A stretch of 64,000 nt of DNA. It comes from Speluncibacter jeojiensis (GTDB lineage: Bacteria; Actinomycetota; Actinomycetes; Mycobacteriales; Mycobacteriaceae). Below are positions 29,346 to 39,550 of this stretch, one piece after another. Position 1 is the stretch's first letter. The number at the start of each line of letters is the position of its first letter. The translations under genes were made by a program, and so were the position numbers. Below the pieces are notes generated by a model. That model saw nothing but the letters and a program-made list of their open reading frames with translations, did no database searches and was not told the origin of the DNA. Location: the NCBI RefSeq assembly GCF_029589495.1, contig NZ_JAAIVF010000003.1, positions 310,001 to 374,000 on the forward strand, read 5' to 3'.

Positions 29346-30860
29346 TCACAGCCCGGCGTTCGCCGCCTCCTGGGCGGCCTGCGCGTCCGCGATCTGCTGA
29401 GGCGTGAAGCGGATGAACAGCGCCACGAGGCCCGAGATCGCCGCGGCCACCGCGCAACCGACGAGTGCGAACGTGTACCCGTGCCCGAGCGCCGCGAGCT
29501 GCGCGGGATTCATCGAACTCGCGTTGCCGCCGGTGGTCCCGCCCAGCGACAGGGTCCGCGACGACGCCATCGCACCGATCACCGCGAGGCCGATCGGGCC
29601 GCCGAGGGTCTGCGCGACAGTCGCGATCGCCGCGAGCGGCCCGATCTCGTCGCTGCCGACCCCGGTGATCGCACACAGCGGCAGCGGCACCACGGCCAAC
29701 CCCACACCGAAGCCGATCACGACGATCGGCCCGAACAGATCCGCCCAGTAACCCGCCGACCCGTCCAACGTCGATCCGAACAGGAACCCGGCCACCATGA
29801 GCACGGAGCCGGCGGCGATCAGCCACCGCGCCTGAACGCGCAGCGCCAGCTTCGACGCGACCTGCGCCGCGACACCCAGGCCGAAGGCGAACGGCACGAA
29901 CGACAGTCCGGCGCGCAGCGGCGTATAGCCGAGGATGTCCTGCACGAACAGCGCCACGAACACCGCCATGCACATCGTCACCGCACCGGCGAAGAAGATC
30001 GACACGAAGGTCGCCACCCGATCCCGGTCGGTGAACAGATCGAACGGCAGCAGCGGATGCTCCGCCCGCACCTCCACCCGCAGGAACACCGCCAACAGCA
30101 TGATGCCCAGCACCAGCGCGCCGATGACCGTGCCGTCCGCCCATCCCAGCTCGGTGCCCTCCATCAGCCCGTAGACCAGGCTGGTGCAGCCGAGGGTCGC
30201 CAGGATCGCGCCCGGGACGTCCAACGAGAGCCGCCGCGCATCCTCCGACTCGGCCAACGCCTTGAACGCGAGCGAGACGATCAACACGCCGATCGGCACG
30301 TTGATCAGGAAGATCCACCGCCACGACACCTCGGTCAACGCGCCGCCGATGATCAGCCCGGCCACCGACCCGATGCCGGTCATTGCCGCGAAGATGGCGA
30401 TCGCCTGGTTGCGCACCTTCCCCGGCGCGAACGTCGTCGCGACCAGCGCCAGTGCGGTCGGCGACGCGATCGCCGCGCCGACGCCCTGCAGGGTGCGGGC
30501 GACCAGCAGCATCGGCTCGTTCAGCGCCAGCCCGCACAGCATCGACGACAGTGTGAACACGGCGACGCCGGTGATGAACATCCGCTTGCGGCCGAACGCG
30601 TCACCGATCCGGCCGCCGAGCAACATCAGACCGCCGTAAGCGAGCGCATACGACGTGATCACCCATTTGCCGCCGGCGCTGCTCAGGCCCAGGTCGTCCT
30701 GCAGGCGCGCCAGCGCCAGATTCGCGACGGTGCCGTCGAGCACCACCATCAGCTGCAGAGCGCCCAGCACGACGATGGCCAGCCCGAACGCCCGCGTGGT
30801 CACCGGATAGCTCACCGGCGTCGTCGCGGCCGGGGGGTTCGACGGGCGTGCGGCATTCAT
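29346..30860 (-). CDS. efpA: EfpA-like MFS (DHA2) efflux transporter
   Basis: A 504-residue drug:H+ antiporter of the 14-helix DHA2 family. The A-motif is GGRIGDAFGRKRMF and motif C-like LLVARTLQGVGAAIASPTAL follows, with ALTEVSWRWIFLINVPIGVL. Both the helices and the C-terminus (FTPQQIADAQAAQEAANAGL) match M. tuberculosis EfpA, and the neighbours proS and cysG are those of Rv2846c. Its exported substrate is unsettled (drugs, possibly lipids). ATG start after GAGGGAACG. Probably co-transcribed after cysG, 52 nt downstream. Confidence 0.93.
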   Translation of the reverse strand: MNAARPSNPPAATTPVSYPVTTRAFGLAIVVLGALQLMVVLDGTVANLALARLQDDLGLSSAGGKWVITSYALAYGGLMLLGGRIGDAFGRKRMFITGVAVFTLSSMLCGLALNEPMLLVARTLQGVGAAIASPTALALVATTFAPGKVRNQAIAIFAAMTGIGSVAGLIIGGALTEVSWRWIFLINVPIGVLIVSLAFKALAESEDARRLSLDVPGAILATLGCTSLVYGLMEGTELGWADGTVIGALVLGIMLLAVFLRVEVRAEHPLLPFDLFTDRDRVATFVSIFFAGAVTMCMAVFVALFVQDILGYTPLRAGLSFVPFAFGLGVAAQVASKLALRVQARWLIAAGSVLMVAGFLFGSTLDGSAGYWADLFGPIVVIGFGVGLAVVPLPLCAITGVGSDEIGPLAAIATVAQTLGGPIGLAVIGAMASSRTLSLGGTTGGNASSMNPAQLAALGHGYTFALVGCAVAAAISGLVALFIRFTPQQIADAQAAQEAANAGL

Positions 30861-30912
30861 CGACAGGACGTTCCCTCACGTTCGAGCCGCATTCGGCAGA
30901 CAACTACTTGTG

Positions 30913-32160
30913 TCAGACGGTACCGCGAACGGACGGACCGTCCTCGGACACCTGATCGATCAGACCGGCCACCGGACCGAACACCACGATCGCCGGCGGA
31001 CGGATCTGTTCGGCGGCGGCCCGCGCCGCGACGGTCGACAGCGTGGCGCGCAGCACGCGCTGGGTGCGAGTGGTGCCCTCCTGGATCACGGTCACCGGCG
31101 TCTCGGCGGGCCGACCGCCGGCGAGCAGCGCGTCGGCGAACTGCGGCAGCCGCTCGACGCCCATCAGCAGCACGATGGTGCCCTTGAGCTTCGCCAGTGC
31201 GTCCCAGTCCACGAGCGACTTCGGGTGTCCCGGCGCCACGTGCCCCGACACGACCACGACCTCGTGCGCCACGCCGCGGTGCGTCACCGGCACGCCGGCC
31301 GCCGCGGGCACCGAGAAGGCACTGGTGATACCCGGCACCACCGTCACCGCGATGCCGGCCTCCGCGCAGGCCATCAGCTCCTCGTAGCCGCGGCCGAACA
31401 GGTACGGGTCGCCGCCCTTGAGCCGCACCACGAACTTCCCGGCACGTGCGCCGTCGATCAATGTCTGGTTGATGTGCTCCTGCGCCATGGCCCGGCCGTA
31501 GGGGATCTTCGACGCGTCGACGACCTCCACCTCCGGTCCGAGCTCGGCCAGCAGCTCCGGCGGCGCCAGACGGTCGGCGACCACCAGGTCCGCGCGGGCG
31601 AGCAGCCGCCGGCCCCGCACGGTGATCAGATCCGGATCGCCCGGACCGCCGCCGACGAGTGCGACGCCCGCCTCGTGCGCCTCGCCGTGGTCGTCGATCT
31701 GACCGGACTGCAAGGCCTCCCGGATCGCGGTGCGCAGTGCGGCCGAACGCCGGTGTTCCCCGCCCGCGAGCACGCCGACCGTCACGCCCTCGTAACGCGC
31801 CGTGGCCGGGGTGACCGCGGTGCCCTCACGGGCGCTGTCGACCCGCACGCAGAAGACCCGGCGACGCTCCGCCTCCGCGACGATCGCGGCGTTCACCGCC
31901 GGATCGTCGGTCGCGGCGACCGCATACCAGGCGCCGTCGAGGTCACCGTCCGCGTAGTCGCGGAGCTGAAGCTCGATCTGGCCGGCGGTCGCCAGGCCCT
32001 CCACCGCCGGTGTCGCGGCGCGCGCGATCACCCGCACCCGTGCACCGGAGGCCACCAGCAGCGGCAACCGGCGCTGCGCCACGGTGCCGCCGCCGACCAT
32101 CACCACCAGGCGCCCGTTCAGGTCCAGGCCGACCAGGTATGCCGGTTCCTCGCTCGCCAT
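30913..32160 (-). CDS. cysG: Uroporphyrinogen-III C-methyltransferase / precorrin-2 dehydrogenase
   Basis: Bifunctional 415-residue enzyme for siroheme and precorrin-2. The N-terminal NAD-dependent dehydrogenase part has VMVGGGTVAQRRLPLLVASG and AATDDPAVN. The C-terminal SUMT part has VALVGGGPGDPDLITVRG, YGRAMAQEHINQTLI, VRLKGGDPYLFGRGYEE and VPGITSAF, the SAM-binding signatures. It matches Rv2847c (405 residues). ATG after GAGGGAG. It sits last in a cobalamin run, so it can feed precorrin-2 to cobalamin and siroheme to sulfite/nitrite reductases. A dyad lies in its leader. Confidence 0.95.
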   Translation of the reverse strand: MASEEPAYLVGLDLNGRLVVMVGGGTVAQRRLPLLVASGARVRVIARAATPAVEGLATAGQIELQLRDYADGDLDGAWYAVAATDDPAVNAAIVAEAERRRVFCVRVDSAREGTAVTPATARYEGVTVGVLAGGEHRRSAALRTAIREALQSGQIDDHGEAHEAGVALVGGGPGDPDLITVRGRRLLARADLVVADRLAPPELLAELGPEVEVVDASKIPYGRAMAQEHINQTLIDGARAGKFVVRLKGGDPYLFGRGYEELMACAEAGIAVTVVPGITSAFSVPAAAGVPVTHRGVAHEVVVVSGHVAPGHPKSLVDWDALAKLKGTIVLLMGVERLPQFADALLAGGRPAETPVTVIQEGTTRTQRVLRATLSTVAARAAAEQIRPPAIVVFGPVAGLIDQVSEDGPSVRGTV

Positions 32161-32177
32161 CGATCTCCCTCACTCGT

Positions 32178-32204
32178 GCGGTACCGGACGCCTGCGGGTA
32201 CCGC
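32178..32204. promoter_or_regulatory. Dyad in the cobE-cysG spacer
   Basis: Perfect 8-bp arms GCGGTACC / GGTACCGC separated by 11 nt, 18 nt upstream of the cysG start. On the minus strand a TTTTT run precedes rather than follows it, so it reads better as an operator or leader hairpin than as a terminator. A TAGGGT hexamer just upstream could be a -10 element. Confidence 0.4.
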
Positions 32205-32238
32205 GAAAAACCCTACGGTAAGCGCGCGCCGGCGCCGC

Positions 32239-32619
32239 TCACTCCTCCTCGGCGACGGCCACCGCGCCGGTCACACCGCTGCCGGTCAACTTGGGCACCA
32301 ACAGCTTCGCCCTGCCGGTGCCCGCCGCGACCGCCAGCGCGGCGGCCTCGGCGACCGATCCGGTCCCGACCGCCGCGCCGACCACCGCACTCGGGTGCGG
32401 CACCTCGACCGCCGCCAGCACCTCCGCGGCGACACCCTCGACCACCGCCTCCGGCCGGCAGGACCGCAACGCCGCGGTCACGTCGGCGACCCGGCGGTCG
32501 AGCGTGGCGAAGCGCCGCAGCGGGGTCCCCACCGCGCGCTCGAGCCGCGCCACCAGTTCCGCGAGATCGCCCGGCAGCGCTCCGGGACGCATCCCGATGC
32601 CGACGACCGGCCCGCTCAC
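32239..32619 (-). CDS. Stand-alone CobE / CbiG C-terminal-domain cobalamin protein
   Basis: A 126-residue protein matching the C-terminal domain of CbiG, equivalent to stand-alone CobE: VVGIGMRPGALPGDLAELV, RRFATLDRRVADVTAALR, EVPHPSAVVGAAVGTGSVAE and ALAVAAGTGRAKLLVPKL. In CbiG this domain accompanies opening of the cobalt-precorrin-5 lactone; CobE of the aerobic pathway has no firmly assigned reaction. Start GTG 32619 follows AAGGTGG. It lies 25 nt after cobB and 78 nt before cysG. Confidence 0.82.
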   Translation of the reverse strand: MSGPVVGIGMRPGALPGDLAELVARLERAVGTPLRRFATLDRRVADVTAALRSCRPEAVVEGVAAEVLAAVEVPHPSAVVGAAVGTGSVAEAAALAVAAGTGRAKLLVPKLTGSGVTGAVAVAEEE

Positions 32620-32644
32620 AAAACCACCTTCACGACACCGTGAT

Positions 32645-34060
32645 TCACGACACCGCGACGATCGCACCGTCGCGGCGGCGGTCGTCCCTGTACCGACCGG
32701 CAGCCGCGACGAACCGGGCCACCGCCGACGGGTTCCCGGCCGGATGGGTGTGAAGGTACGACGCGTGCACCTGCCCGCGCACGAATCCCTCACCCACCGG
32801 GCCCTCGGCGCCGCGCCACCCCCAGGCGGGGGACGCGTCCGTTCCGGACGCGGTCAGGACCGTGCGGTGGAACTCGTGGCCCGTCACCCTCGTACCCGCT
32901 GCGAACAACGGCGAGTCGGCCAGCGCGACCGCCTCCCGATAGCCGAGGGTCAGCCGCTCGCCGAAGCGTGCCTCCACGTCGACCACGCCGCTCATCGGGT
33001 GGCCGTCGAGGCTGCGGGCCAGGTACAGCAGCCCGGCGCACTCGGCGTGGACGGGCAGGCCGCGCTCCGCCGCCGTCCGCACGTCCGCGAGCAGCGCGCG
33101 GTTGTCCGCCAGCTGCGGCGCGTACTCCTCCGGGAAGCCGCCCGGGATCACCAGGCCCGCCGCGTCGGCTGGCAGTGCGCCGTGGATCGGGTCGAACACG
33201 ACCACCTCGGCCCCGGCGGCCGCGAGCAGCTCGGTGTGCTCGGCGTAGCCGAACGTGAACGCCGGTCCCCCGGCGACGGCGACGACCGGCCGGCCCTCAC
33301 CGGCGGGCACCGCGGCCGCACCCGCTTCGGCCGCGGGATCCCACGCGGGCCCGTCAGCCCTTGCACCGGCCAACGCGACCAGCGCCGGCAGGTCCAGGTG
33401 CCGGGCCGCCAGCTCGGTCATCGCGGCGACCGCCTCGCGCGCGGCACCGCCGTGTTCGGTGGCGGTGACCAGCCCCAGGTGCCGGGACGGCACGTGCAGT
33501 TGCGCGGCACGCGGGACCACGCCGAGCACCGGCAGCCCGACCCGGTCGCAGGCCTGGCGGAGCACCTGCTCATGGCGGGCGCTGCCGACCCGGTTGAGGA
33601 TGACCCCGCCGAGCCGCACGGACGACTCGTAGGTGGCGAATCCGTGCAGCACCGCGGCCAGCGACTGGCTGTGTCCGCGCGCGTCCACCACCAGCACCAC
33701 CGGCGCGCCGAGCAGAGCCGCCACCTGGGCGGTCGACCCCTCGGCGGCCCCGTCGGTCTCGTCGCCGATGCGCCCGTCGAACAGCCCCATCACGCCCTCG
33801 ACGACGGCGATGTCGCATCCGGCGCTGCCGTGCGCATACAACGGCCCGATCCGATCCCGCCCGACGAGCACCGGGTCGAGGTTGCGCCCGACCCGCCCGG
33901 CCGCGAGGCCGTGGTAGCCAGGGTCGATGTAGTCGGGTCCGACCTTGAACGGCGCCACCCGGTGCCCGGCCGCCCGCAGCGCACCGATCAGCCCGGTCGC
34001 GACGGTGGTCTTGCCGCTGCCCGAGGCGGGCGCCGCGACGACCAGTGCGCCGGCTACCAC
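32645..34060 (-). CDS. cobB: Cobyrinic / hydrogenobyrinic acid a,c-diamide synthase
   Basis: Glutamine-dependent amidation of corrin side chains a and c. The 471-residue protein has an N-terminal dethiobiotin-synthetase-like ATPase (P-loop APASGSGKTTVATGL, FKVGPDYIDPGYH, VEGVMGLFDG) and a C-terminal triad glutamine amidotransferase (VIPGGFPEEYAPQL, then nucleophile Cys in HAECAGLLYLARSLD and final His in YLHTHPAGN). GTG start, overlapping the cobO stop by 7 nt. Homologue of Rv2848c. With a chelatase gene nearby, the aerobic (hydrogenobyrinate) route is likely. Confidence 0.95.
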   Translation of the reverse strand: MVAGALVVAAPASGSGKTTVATGLIGALRAAGHRVAPFKVGPDYIDPGYHGLAAGRVGRNLDPVLVGRDRIGPLYAHGSAGCDIAVVEGVMGLFDGRIGDETDGAAEGSTAQVAALLGAPVVLVVDARGHSQSLAAVLHGFATYESSVRLGGVILNRVGSARHEQVLRQACDRVGLPVLGVVPRAAQLHVPSRHLGLVTATEHGGAAREAVAAMTELAARHLDLPALVALAGARADGPAWDPAAEAGAAAVPAGEGRPVVAVAGGPAFTFGYAEHTELLAAAGAEVVVFDPIHGALPADAAGLVIPGGFPEEYAPQLADNRALLADVRTAAERGLPVHAECAGLLYLARSLDGHPMSGVVDVEARFGERLTLGYREAVALADSPLFAAGTRVTGHEFHRTVLTASGTDASPAWGWRGAEGPVGEGFVRGQVHASYLHTHPAGNPSAVARFVAAAGRYRDDRRRDGAIVAVS

Positions 34061-34674
34061 TCGATGCCCCGCTGGCCCTTGCGTCCGGCATCCATCGGAT
34101 GCTTGATCTTGGTCATCTCGGTGACCAGGTCGGCGGCGTCGATCAACGCCTGCGGGGCGTCACGGCCGGTGATCACCACGTGCTGGGCACCCGGACGGCT
34201 GCGCAGGACCTCGACCACCTCGTCGGTGTCGATCCATCCCCACTTGAGCGGGTAGGTGAACTCGTCGAGCACATAGAACTTGTGCCGCTCCTGCTCCAGG
34301 CGGCGGGCGATCTCGCGCCAGCCCTCCAGCGCCGCGGCCGCATGGTCCTCATCGGAGCCGTGCTTGCGCGTCCAGGACCAGCCCTCGCCCATCTTGTGCC
34401 ACTCGACGGGCCCGCCCGCGCCGGTCTCTGCGTGCAGGGTGCCGAGCGCACGCATGGCGGCCTCCTCGCCGACCCGCCACTTCGCGCTCTTGACGAACTG
34501 GAACACCCCGATGTCGAAGCCCTGGTTCCAGGCCCGCATGGCCATGCCGAACGCGGCCGTCGACTTCCCCTTGCCGGGACCGGTGTGCACCGCGAGCAGT
34601 GGCGCGTTACGACGCTGCTTGGTGGTCAGCCCGTCGTCGGGGATGTTCTCCGGCAATGGCGCGCCCTTGGGCAT
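34054..34674 (-). CDS. cobO: Cob(I)yrinic acid a,c-diamide adenosyltransferase
   Basis: CobA/CobO-type ATP:corrinoid adenosyltransferase of 206 residues. The P-loop is VHTGPGKGKSTAAFGMAMRA; later blocks are FQFVKSAKWRVGEE, YVLDEFTYPLKWGWI (Walker B-like), VVITGRDAPQALIDAADLVT and the C-terminal KIKHPMDAGRKGQRGIEW. It adds the upper adenosyl ligand after cobalt insertion. ATG follows GAGGAA. It sits between the chelatase-like gene and cobB, as Rv2849c. Confidence 0.96.
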   Translation of the reverse strand: MPKGAPLPENIPDDGLTTKQRRNAPLLAVHTGPGKGKSTAAFGMAMRAWNQGFDIGVFQFVKSAKWRVGEEAAMRALGTLHAETGAGGPVEWHKMGEGWSWTRKHGSDEDHAAAALEGWREIARRLEQERHKFYVLDEFTYPLKWGWIDTDEVVEVLRSRPGAQHVVITGRDAPQALIDAADLVTEMTKIKHPMDAGRKGQRGIEW

Positions 34675-34720
34675 GGATTCCTCGCTTCTGCGGTCGGCCG
34701 AGTGTGCTGGCCGGTCAAAC

Positions 34721-36781
34721 CTACGCGGCGGCGCGCACGACGTCGGCCACCTGCTGCGCCGACAACTCGGCCAGTTGCAGGCATTCGCCGCGCAGCGCCC
34801 GGGCCATCTCGGCCGCCAGGCCCAGACGGATCATCGAGACCTCGCAGTCGATGACGACCGAAGCCGCCCCCGACTCCGCCAGCAGCGTCGCCGCGGTCCG
34901 CGCACGCACCACCGGATCCGGACCGCCGGTCGCGCGACCGTCGGTGAGGGTGACCACCAGTGCGCGCCGTCGCGGATCGCGCACCCGCTCGCGCAGCACC
35001 ATCTCGCGCGCCTTCAGGAACCCTTGCGCCAGTGGCGTTCTGCCGCCGGTGCGCATGGTCGCGAGTCGCCGCACCGCGATCTCCACCGACGACGTGGGCG
35101 GCAACAGCACCTCGGCGTCCGCCCCGCGCATCGAGATGACGGCGACCTTGTCGCGGCGCTGGTAGGCGTCACGCAGCAGCGACACCACCGCGCCGGCCAC
35201 CGCGGTCAGCCGGTCGCGCGCGGCCATCGATCCGGACGCGTCGACGAGGAACACCACCAGGTTGCCCTCGCGGCCCTCGCGGACCGCGCCGCGAAGATCC
35301 TTCGGCGCCAACATCATCCGACCACCGTGGCGACCACGCGCCACCTGGTGTTCGGCGGCGGCGAACAGGGTGCCGACCAGGTGCAGGCCGTGGCCCGGCT
35401 CGAGGGTCGGGCGGACCGAGCGCCCGCGCGTCGACCGGGCCCGGGAGCGGCGCCCCGGGGCCCCCTCGCCGATGCCGGGGATCTGCAGCAGCCGGGTGCG
35501 GAACGGTCGGCCCGGCAACTCGATGGTGCGGCCGGGGCCCTTCCCCGCCCCGGTCCCCTCGCCGGGAGTCGGTGCGTCGGGGGCCGACGGTTCGGACGTC
35601 GACCGTTCGGGAGCCTGTTGCTCGGGGGCCTGCGCACCCGTCGGCGCGGTCTGCGGTGCGGCGGCCGGCTCGTCCGCGTCCGGACCGTCGCCGGTCTGAT
35701 CCGCCGGACCGTCGCCCGCCGACTGCTCACCGGACTCGTCCGCGCCGCCCCCGCCGGGGCCGGGCTCGGGATCCGGGTCGGGTTCCGGCTCCCGGTCGGC
35801 CTCGCGGGCCGCCTCCTCCATCGCCTGGTCGAGATCGTCTGCGTCGAGTCCGGGCTCGTCGAACGGGTCGCGGCGCCGACGGTGCGGCAACGCCATCTCC
35901 GCGGCGACGCGCACGTCCTGCTCGGTGACCTCCCGCACGCCGCGCCACGCCGCATGCGCGGTGGCGGCGCGCGCCACCACCAGGTCGGCGCGCATGCCGT
36001 CGACGTCGAACGCGGCGCACAGCGCGGCGATGCGGCGCAGTTCCCGACCCGGCAGGTCCACCGCGGCACAGTGGGCGCGCGCCCGCACGATCCGCCGCGC
36101 CAGCTCGGCGTCGGCGTCGGCGTAGTCGCGGGCGAACGCGACCGGGTCGGCCTCGTAGGCCAGCCGACGGCGGATCACCTCGACGCGGGTGTCGACCTCG
36201 CGCGAGGCCATCACATCGACCGCCAGCCCGAACCGGTCGAGCAGCTGCGGACGCAGCTCACCCTCCTCGGGGTTCATGGTCCCGACCAGGACGAACTTCG
36301 CCGGGTGGCTGTACGAGACACCGTCGCGTTCGATGTGCACCCGCCCCATCGCGGCGGCGTCGAGCAGGACGTCGACCAGGTGGTCGTGCAGCAGGTTGAC
36401 CTCGTCGACGTACAGCACACCCTGGTGCGCGGCCGCCAGCAGACCCGGCTGGAAGGCGCGCTCACCGTCGCGCAGCACCTTCTCCAGGTCGAGTGAGCCG
36501 ACCACTCGGTCCTCGGTGGCGCCGACCGGCAGCTCGACCAGCCGCGCCGGACGCGGCGCGCGGGCGACCGCACCGTCCGCCGGGTCGTCGAGCACCGGCG
36601 GCAGCAGCTGCGCGAGCGCCCGCACCGCGGTGGACTTGGCGGTGCCCTTTTCGCCGCGCACCAGTACACCGCCGATACCGGGGTGCACGGCGCACAGGAT
36701 CAGCGCCAGCCGCAGCTGGTCCTGACCGACGATCGCGCTGAGCGGGAAACCGATGTCCGTGCCGTCACGGGGCTCCGACAT
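34721..36781 (-). CDS. Magnesium/cobalt chelatase-type AAA+ - VWA fusion (BchI-BchD-like)
   Basis: A 686-residue homologue of Rv2850c. The N-terminal AAA+ module ([17 protein letters not shown] Walker [21 protein letters not shown] Walker B) resembles the ChlI/BchI motor. An acidic, Pro/Ala-rich linker spans about residues 310-420. The C-terminal von Willebrand A domain has the [16 protein letters not shown] and a Thr/Asp pair in VVTLTDGRA. It lies in the cobalamin run just before cobO, so it probably drives cobalt insertion with a CobN-like subunit encoded elsewhere. No bacteriochlorophyll genes are present. The linker is longer than in M. tuberculosis (629). Confidence 0.9.
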   Translation of the reverse strand: MSEPRDGTDIGFPLSAIVGQDQLRLALILCAVHPGIGGVLVRGEKGTAKSTAVRALAQLLPPVLDDPADGAVARAPRPARLVELPVGATEDRVVGSLDLEKVLRDGERAFQPGLLAAAHQGVLYVDEVNLLHDHLVDVLLDAAAMGRVHIERDGVSYSHPAKFVLVGTMNPEEGELRPQLLDRFGLAVDVMASREVDTRVEVIRRRLAYEADPVAFARDYADADAELARRIVRARAHCAAVDLPGRELRRIAALCAAFDVDGMRADLVVARAATAHAAWRGVREVTEQDVRVAAEMALPHRRRRDPFDEPGLDADDLDQAMEEAAREADREPEPDPDPEPGPGGGGADESGEQSAGDGPADQTGDGPDADEPAAAPQTAPTGAQAPEQQAPERSTSEPSAPDAPTPGEGTGAGKGPGRTIELPGRPFRTRLLQIPGIGEGAPGRRSRARSTRGRSVRPTLEPGHGLHLVGTLFAAAEHQVARGRHGGRMMLAPKDLRGAVREGREGNLVVFLVDASGSMAARDRLTAVAGAVVSLLRDAYQRRDKVAVISMRGADAEVLLPPTSSVEIAVRRLATMRTGGRTPLAQGFLKAREMVLRERVRDPRRRALVVTLTDGRATGGPDPVVRARTAATLLAESGAASVVIDCEVSMIRLGLAAEMARALRGECLQLAELSAQQVADVVRAAA

Positions 36782-36796
36782 GTGCCGCGACCGCGA

Positions 36797-38311
36797 TCAG
36801 GCCGAGCGGACGGGCTCGCGGTTGAGCTCGAGAGTCTTCGAGCTCCACTGCCACACCTCGTCGAACAGCGCCGGGTTGCCGGAAAGCTTGGTGCCCAGCG
36901 ACGGGACCATCTCCTTGAGCGCAGGCTGCCAGCGCTGGAAGTCCGCCGGGAAGCACTTCTGCAGCACGTCGAGCATCGCCGGGACGGCGGTCGAGGCGCC
37001 GGGGGACGCACCGAGCAGACCGGCGATCGAGCCGTCCTCGGCGTTGACGACGGCCGTGCCGAACTCCAGCACACCGCCCTTGCCCTTCTTGCGGCGGATG
37101 ACCTGGACGCGCTGACCGGCGGTGATCAGCTCCCAGTCCTTGATGTCGGCCTCGGGCACGAACTGCGACAGCGTGCCGATGCGGTCCTCCGGGGACTGCA
37201 TCAGCTCGCCGATCAGGTACTTGGTCAGGCCCATCTCGGTGACGCCGACGCCGAGCATCGAGAGCAGGTTGTTCGGCTTGACCGACAGCGGCAGGTCGGT
37301 GATCTTGCCGTTCTTCAGGAACTTCGGCGACCAGCCCGCGTACGGCCCGAACAGCAGACCCGGCTTGCCCGCGATGACGCGGGTGTCCAAGTGCGGCACC
37401 GACATCGGCGGTGCGCCGACGGCGGCCTTGCCGTACACCTTGGCCTGGTGCAGGCCGATCAGCGACTCGTTGGTGCAGCGCAGGAACTCACCGCTGACCG
37501 GGAAGCCGCCGAAGCCCTTGGCCTCGGCGATGCCGGACCGCTGCAGCAGCGCCAGCGCACCGCCGCCGGCGCCGACGAACACGAACTTCGCGTCGATCGT
37601 CTTGCGCTCGTGGGTGCGCACGTTCTTGACGGCGACCCGCCAGTCGCCGTTCGACTGCTTGGTCAGGTTGGTGACCTGCTGACCGAAACCGATGGTGGCG
37701 CCGGACTTTCCGAGGTGCGCGAGCAGCTGCCGGGTGAGCGCGCCGAAGTCGACGTCGGTGCCGCCTTCGAACCAGTTGATCGCGACGGGGTCGGAGTAGT
37801 CGCGGCCGGCGGCCATCAGCGGCAGCCGGCGGCCGAACTCGCCCTCGTCCTCCGAGTACTCCATGCCGGCGAACAGCGGGTGCTTGGCGAGCGCGTCGTA
37901 ACGCGCGCGCAGGTACTTCACGTCATCGCCGCCGTGCACGAAGCTGATGTGAGGGATCGGGTTGATGAACTCCCGCGGCGCGGGGAGGATGCCGTTCTCG
38001 ACCGCGTAGGACCAGAACTGGCGCGAGACCTGGAACTGCTCGTTGACGTTGACGGCCTTGGTGATGTCGACCGTGCCGTCGGCCTTCTGCGGGGTGTAGT
38101 TGAGCTCGCACAGCGCCGAGTGTCCGGTGCCCGCGTTGTTCCACGGATCGCTGCTCTCGGCCGCGGCGGCATCGAGCCGCTCGAGGACGGTGATCGACCA
38201 CTCCGGCTGCAGCCGGCGCAGCAGCACGCCCAACGTTGCGCTCATGATGCCCGCACCCACGAGCACGACATCGGTCTTCTGCGGCACTACACCCTGCCTG
38301 TCACTCGACAC
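36797..38311 (-). CDS. mqo: Malate:quinone oxidoreductase
   Basis: FAD-dependent, membrane-associated enzyme that oxidises malate to oxaloacetate and passes electrons to quinone. The 504-residue protein has the dinucleotide motif [18 protein letters not shown] and the Mqo signatures [53 protein letters not shown] and [17 protein letters not shown]. It precedes the chelatase-like gene by 15 nt, as Rv2852c lies near Rv2850c. GTG start; a second in-frame GTG 8 codons later is possible. Confidence 0.97.
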   Translation of the reverse strand: MSSDRQGVVPQKTDVVLVGAGIMSATLGVLLRRLQPEWSITVLERLDAAAAESSDPWNNAGTGHSALCELNYTPQKADGTVDITKAVNVNEQFQVSRQFWSYAVENGILPAPREFINPIPHISFVHGGDDVKYLRARYDALAKHPLFAGMEYSEDEGEFGRRLPLMAAGRDYSDPVAINWFEGGTDVDFGALTRQLLAHLGKSGATIGFGQQVTNLTKQSNGDWRVAVKNVRTHERKTIDAKFVFVGAGGGALALLQRSGIAEAKGFGGFPVSGEFLRCTNESLIGLHQAKVYGKAAVGAPPMSVPHLDTRVIAGKPGLLFGPYAGWSPKFLKNGKITDLPLSVKPNNLLSMLGVGVTEMGLTKYLIGELMQSPEDRIGTLSQFVPEADIKDWELITAGQRVQVIRRKKGKGGVLEFGTAVVNAEDGSIAGLLGASPGASTAVPAMLDVLQKCFPADFQRWQPALKEMVPSLGTKLSGNPALFDEVWQWSSKTLELNREPVRSA

Positions 38312-38479
38312 TGGAGTTCAACTTCCTCGCTTGATCACGCCGACGTTCGAACCAGCCACTCGGCTCCTGATCACACCACTGGCGTCGCCCAGGTTACTCG
38401 GCAGTCCGTGACGGCTTGTTCACCGGATTCGATACTGCCCTGCCAGCGGGCCGCCGCGACCCGTTCTAGGGTGTGATCT

Positions 38480-39550
38480 GTGACGAACTGGATGCCCGAT
38501 GAGCTGGGCGACGGCTACGAGAAACTCACCATCGCGCTCGGCGCCGACCCGGACGGCGAGGGCGAGGTCGCCGCGACGCTGATCCGCTACCGGCCCCGCG
38601 ACGGCGAGGTCACCCGCGGCGCGGTCCTCTACGTGCACGGGTTCACCGACTACTTCTTCCAGACGCACGTCGCCGAGCACTTCGCGCAGCGCGGATACGC
38701 CTTCTTCGCGCTGGACCTGCGCAAGTGCGGGCGGTCGCTGCGCCCCGGCCAGACACCGCACTTCGTCGGCGACCTCGCCGAGTACGACGAGGAGCTCGGC
38801 CGCGCGGTCACGCTGGTGCGCACCGAGCTGGCCGCCACCGCCGGCACCCCCGCCGACGTGCTGCTGGTCGCGCATTCGACCGGCGGGCTGATCCTGCCGC
38901 TGTGGCTGGACCGCCTCAACCGGCAGCCGGGCGGTACCGAGCGCACCGGGATCAAGGGGCTCGTGCTCAACAGTCCATGGTTCGACCTGCAGGGTCCGGC
39001 GTATCTGCGCAGCGTGGGCACCGCGGTCGTCGACGTGCTGGGCCGTATCCGCCCGCACCAGGTGCTGCCGACCGGCGTGAGCAACGCCTACGGCTCGAGC
39101 CTGCACCGGTCGGCGCACGGCGAATGGGACTATCACCTGGACTGGAAGCCGCTGACCGGGTTCCCGGTGACGGCGGGATGGCTGCGCGCGGTCCGCGCCG
39201 GCCATGCGCGCCTGCACCGCGGCCTGGACATCGGCGTACCGGCACTGGTGCTCCGCTCGGACCTGAGCCACTTCACCAGCCACTACTCCGATCGGGTGGA
39301 CGTCGCCGACGCGGTGCTCGACGTCAGGCAGATCGCGCGCTGGTCCGGCTGCCTCGGCGACCGCACGGCCATCGTGCCGGTGCCCGGCGCCCGCCACGAC
39401 GTGTTCCTGTCCACCGAGCCGGTGCGCGCACGCGCGTTCGTCGAGCTCGACCGCTGGCTCACAGGTATCTACGAGGCCGCGCCGCAGGCCGCGCCGCAGG
39501 CCGCGCCGCAGGCCGGTGCGCCCGCGCAGAGCGGGAGGGCCGGGGCATGA
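38480..39550 (+). CDS. Alpha/beta hydrolase, serine aminopeptidase/lysophospholipase-like (Rv2854-like)
   Basis: A 356-residue alpha/beta hydrolase. The oxyanion strand is [12 protein letters not shown], the nucleophile elbow AHSTGG carries Ser133, and candidate acid and base residues are in LRSDLSHF and PGARHDVFL. The C-terminus ends in three AAPQ repeats and an Ala/Gly-rich tail coded by 12-bp tandem repeats. The start is GTG 38480. Its stop overlaps the mtr ATG by 4 nt, as Rv2854-Rv2855 are adjacent. No signal peptide; a cytosolic esterase/lipase is likely, substrate unknown. Confidence 0.88.
   Translation: MTNWMPDELGDGYEKLTIALGADPDGEGEVAATLIRYRPRDGEVTRGAVLYVHGFTDYFFQTHVAEHFAQRGYAFFALDLRKCGRSLRPGQTPHFVGDLAEYDEELGRAVTLVRTELAATAGTPADVLLVAHSTGGLILPLWLDRLNRQPGGTERTGIKGLVLNSPWFDLQGPAYLRSVGTAVVDVLGRIRPHQVLPTGVSNAYGSSLHRSAHGEWDYHLDWKPLTGFPVTAGWLRAVRAGHARLHRGLDIGVPALVLRSDLSHFTSHYSDRVDVADAVLDVRQIARWSGCLGDRTAIVPVPGARHDVFLSTEPVRARAFVELDRWLTGIYEAAPQAAPQAAPQAGAPAQSGRAGA
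39476..39511. repeat. Three perfect 12-bp tandem repeats
   Basis: GCCGCGCCGCAG three times in a row, encoding AAPQ units at the hydrolase C-terminus. In frame and likely to vary in copy number by slippage. Confidence 0.9.

Noticed and set aside
30861-38400. Searched for a cobalamin riboswitch near the cob genes and mqo
   Set aside because: No B12-box-like GCCACTG in a suitable leader; spacers between these genes are too short.
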